Source of the DNA: DATJGR01 sp035494855
GTDB taxonomy: Bacteria > Pseudomonadota > Gammaproteobacteria > Pseudomonadales > Azotimanducaceae
Direction of reading: 5' to 3'
NCBI GenBank assembly: GCA_035494855.1
Contig: DATJGR010000313.1
Location: 1 to 6,685 of the forward strand
Length of the DNA stretch: 6,685 nt
Shown: positions 6,190 through 6,685 of the stretch, one piece after another
Numbering within the stretch: the stretch's first letter is position 1
Layout of the letters: each line of letters opens with the position of its first letter
Translations under genes and position numbers: made by a program
Notes under the pieces: generated by a model
Told to the model about the DNA's origin: nothing
Databases searched by the model: none
The model's input: only the letters and a program-made list of their open reading frames with translations

Positions 6190-6685
6190 TCAGCCCGGCA
6201 GATCGATGCGTACGATGGTGCCGCGCGGTTGCGCACCTCGGATGCTCAGCTTCGCGCCGAGCGATTCGGCGCGCTCGCGCATTGTCGCAAGGCCGAAGTG
6301 GCCACGCTGCGCCGCGCCATTGTCGACGTGCTCTGCAATGCCGGTGCCGTCGTCGCGAATGTTCAACCGATAGCCGTCGTGTGTCGCCTCGAAGCGTATC
6401 TGCACTTTGGATGCATTCGCATGCTTACGCACGTTCAGAACCGCCTCCTGCACGATGCGGAACAGCAACGTCTGATCGGGCGAGCGCCAGGTGCGGGCGT
6501 CGGCGTCGATGTCGAGCTCGATTCGAATCGGCACCGCACTCGCGAGACCGGCGACGTACTCCTCCAGCGCGGTACAGAAGCCGAGGTCGTCGAGCACGGT
6601 GGGGTGGAGTTCGTTCATCATCGCCCGCACGTCGTTCGAGCACGTGCTCACCGCGCGCCCGAGCGCGGCCGTTGTCGAGTCGGCG
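6190..6685 (-). CDS. Sensor histidine kinase, NarX/DegS-type (5' end missing)
   Basis: Only the C-terminal 164 residues are visible, and the frame is open to the right edge. A GTG at 6651 is in frame but lies within the dimerisation domain, so it is not the real start. The first part (AMMNELHPTVLDDLGF) is the second helix of a HisKA_3 dimerisation domain; the phospho-accepting His would lie just off-window. The HATPase_c domain has the N-box QEAVLNVRKHANA (79-91 counted from the window edge), the G1 box DDGTGI (111-116) and the G2 box GHFGLATMRERAE (128-140), so ATP binding looks intact. It should phosphorylate the response regulator six bases downstream. The input domain, and hence the signal and the cellular location, cannot be seen. 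Confidence 0.92.
   Translation of the reverse strand, partial: ADSTTAALGRAVSTCSNDVRAMMNELHPTVLDDLGFCTALEEYVAGLASAVPIRIELDIDADARTWRSPDQTLLFRIVQEAVLNVRKHANASKVQIRFEATHDGYRLNIRDDGTGIAEHVDNGAAQRGHFGLATMRERAESLGAKLSIRGAQPRGTIVRIDLPG

Noticed and set aside
6649..6651. GTG as start of the histidine kinase
   Set aside because: It lies within the HisKA_3 dimerisation helices and the frame stays open to the window edge, so the gene is cut by the edge.
1..6685. CRISPR array, tRNA or rRNA genes, insertion sequence
   Set aside because: I saw no regularly spaced repeats, no cloverleaf-like sequence, no transposase and no terminal inverted repeats around the low-GC glycosyltransferase.

Overview
The window looks like a chromosomal segment of a high-GC betaproteobacterium, most likely Burkholderiaceae (Paraburkholderia or a relative). 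That assignment is inferred from GC-rich codon use, strong GGAGG ribosome sites and the general look of the proteins; no marker gene is present to confirm it. The whole stretch is densely coding. The only non-coding gaps are short: 1394-1421, 1824-1871, 4699-4804, 5528-5538 and 6184-6189.

Layout from left to right. The 3' part of a plus-strand gene (to 1393) encodes a multihaem cytochrome c with four visible CXXCH motifs followed by HEAT-like and TPR repeats. All the other genes lie on the minus strand and are read from right to left. They are a sensor histidine kinase (cut by the right edge), its NarL/FixJ-type response regulator, a family 2 glycosyltransferase of lower GC, an FAD-dependent monooxygenase resembling bacterial flavin epoxidases, a Tat-exported amidohydrolase-2 family protein, and a small limonene-1,2-epoxide-hydrolase-like protein. 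The last gene converges on the cytochrome gene, and a hairpin in the 28-base gap probably ends both transcripts.

How the genes may work together. The kinase and regulator form a tight pair. The oxygenase, amidohydrolase and epoxide-hydrolase-like genes look like one transcription unit: the first two overlap by 26 bases, and the third follows after 48 bases with its own ribosome site. A flavin epoxidase paired with a LEH-fold epoxide hydrolase is the enzyme pairing known from polyether biosynthesis (MonCI/MonB, Lsd18/Lsd19), so an epoxidation and epoxide-opening route on a lipid or isoprenoid is a reasonable hypothesis. The substrate cannot be read from the sequence. The amidohydrolase would act in the periplasm, where the multihaem cytochrome also acts, so a periplasmic step is possible.

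Most notable points: the epoxidase / amidohydrolase / epoxide-hydrolase set; a 106-base leader before the oxygenase in which C-rich and G-rich segments alternate, the last being the ribosome site itself; an amidohydrolase with a very long stretch before its twin-arginine motif and a Gln in place of the first His of the usual HxH metal motif; and a glycosyltransferase of clearly lower GC lying between the regulator and the oxygenase.
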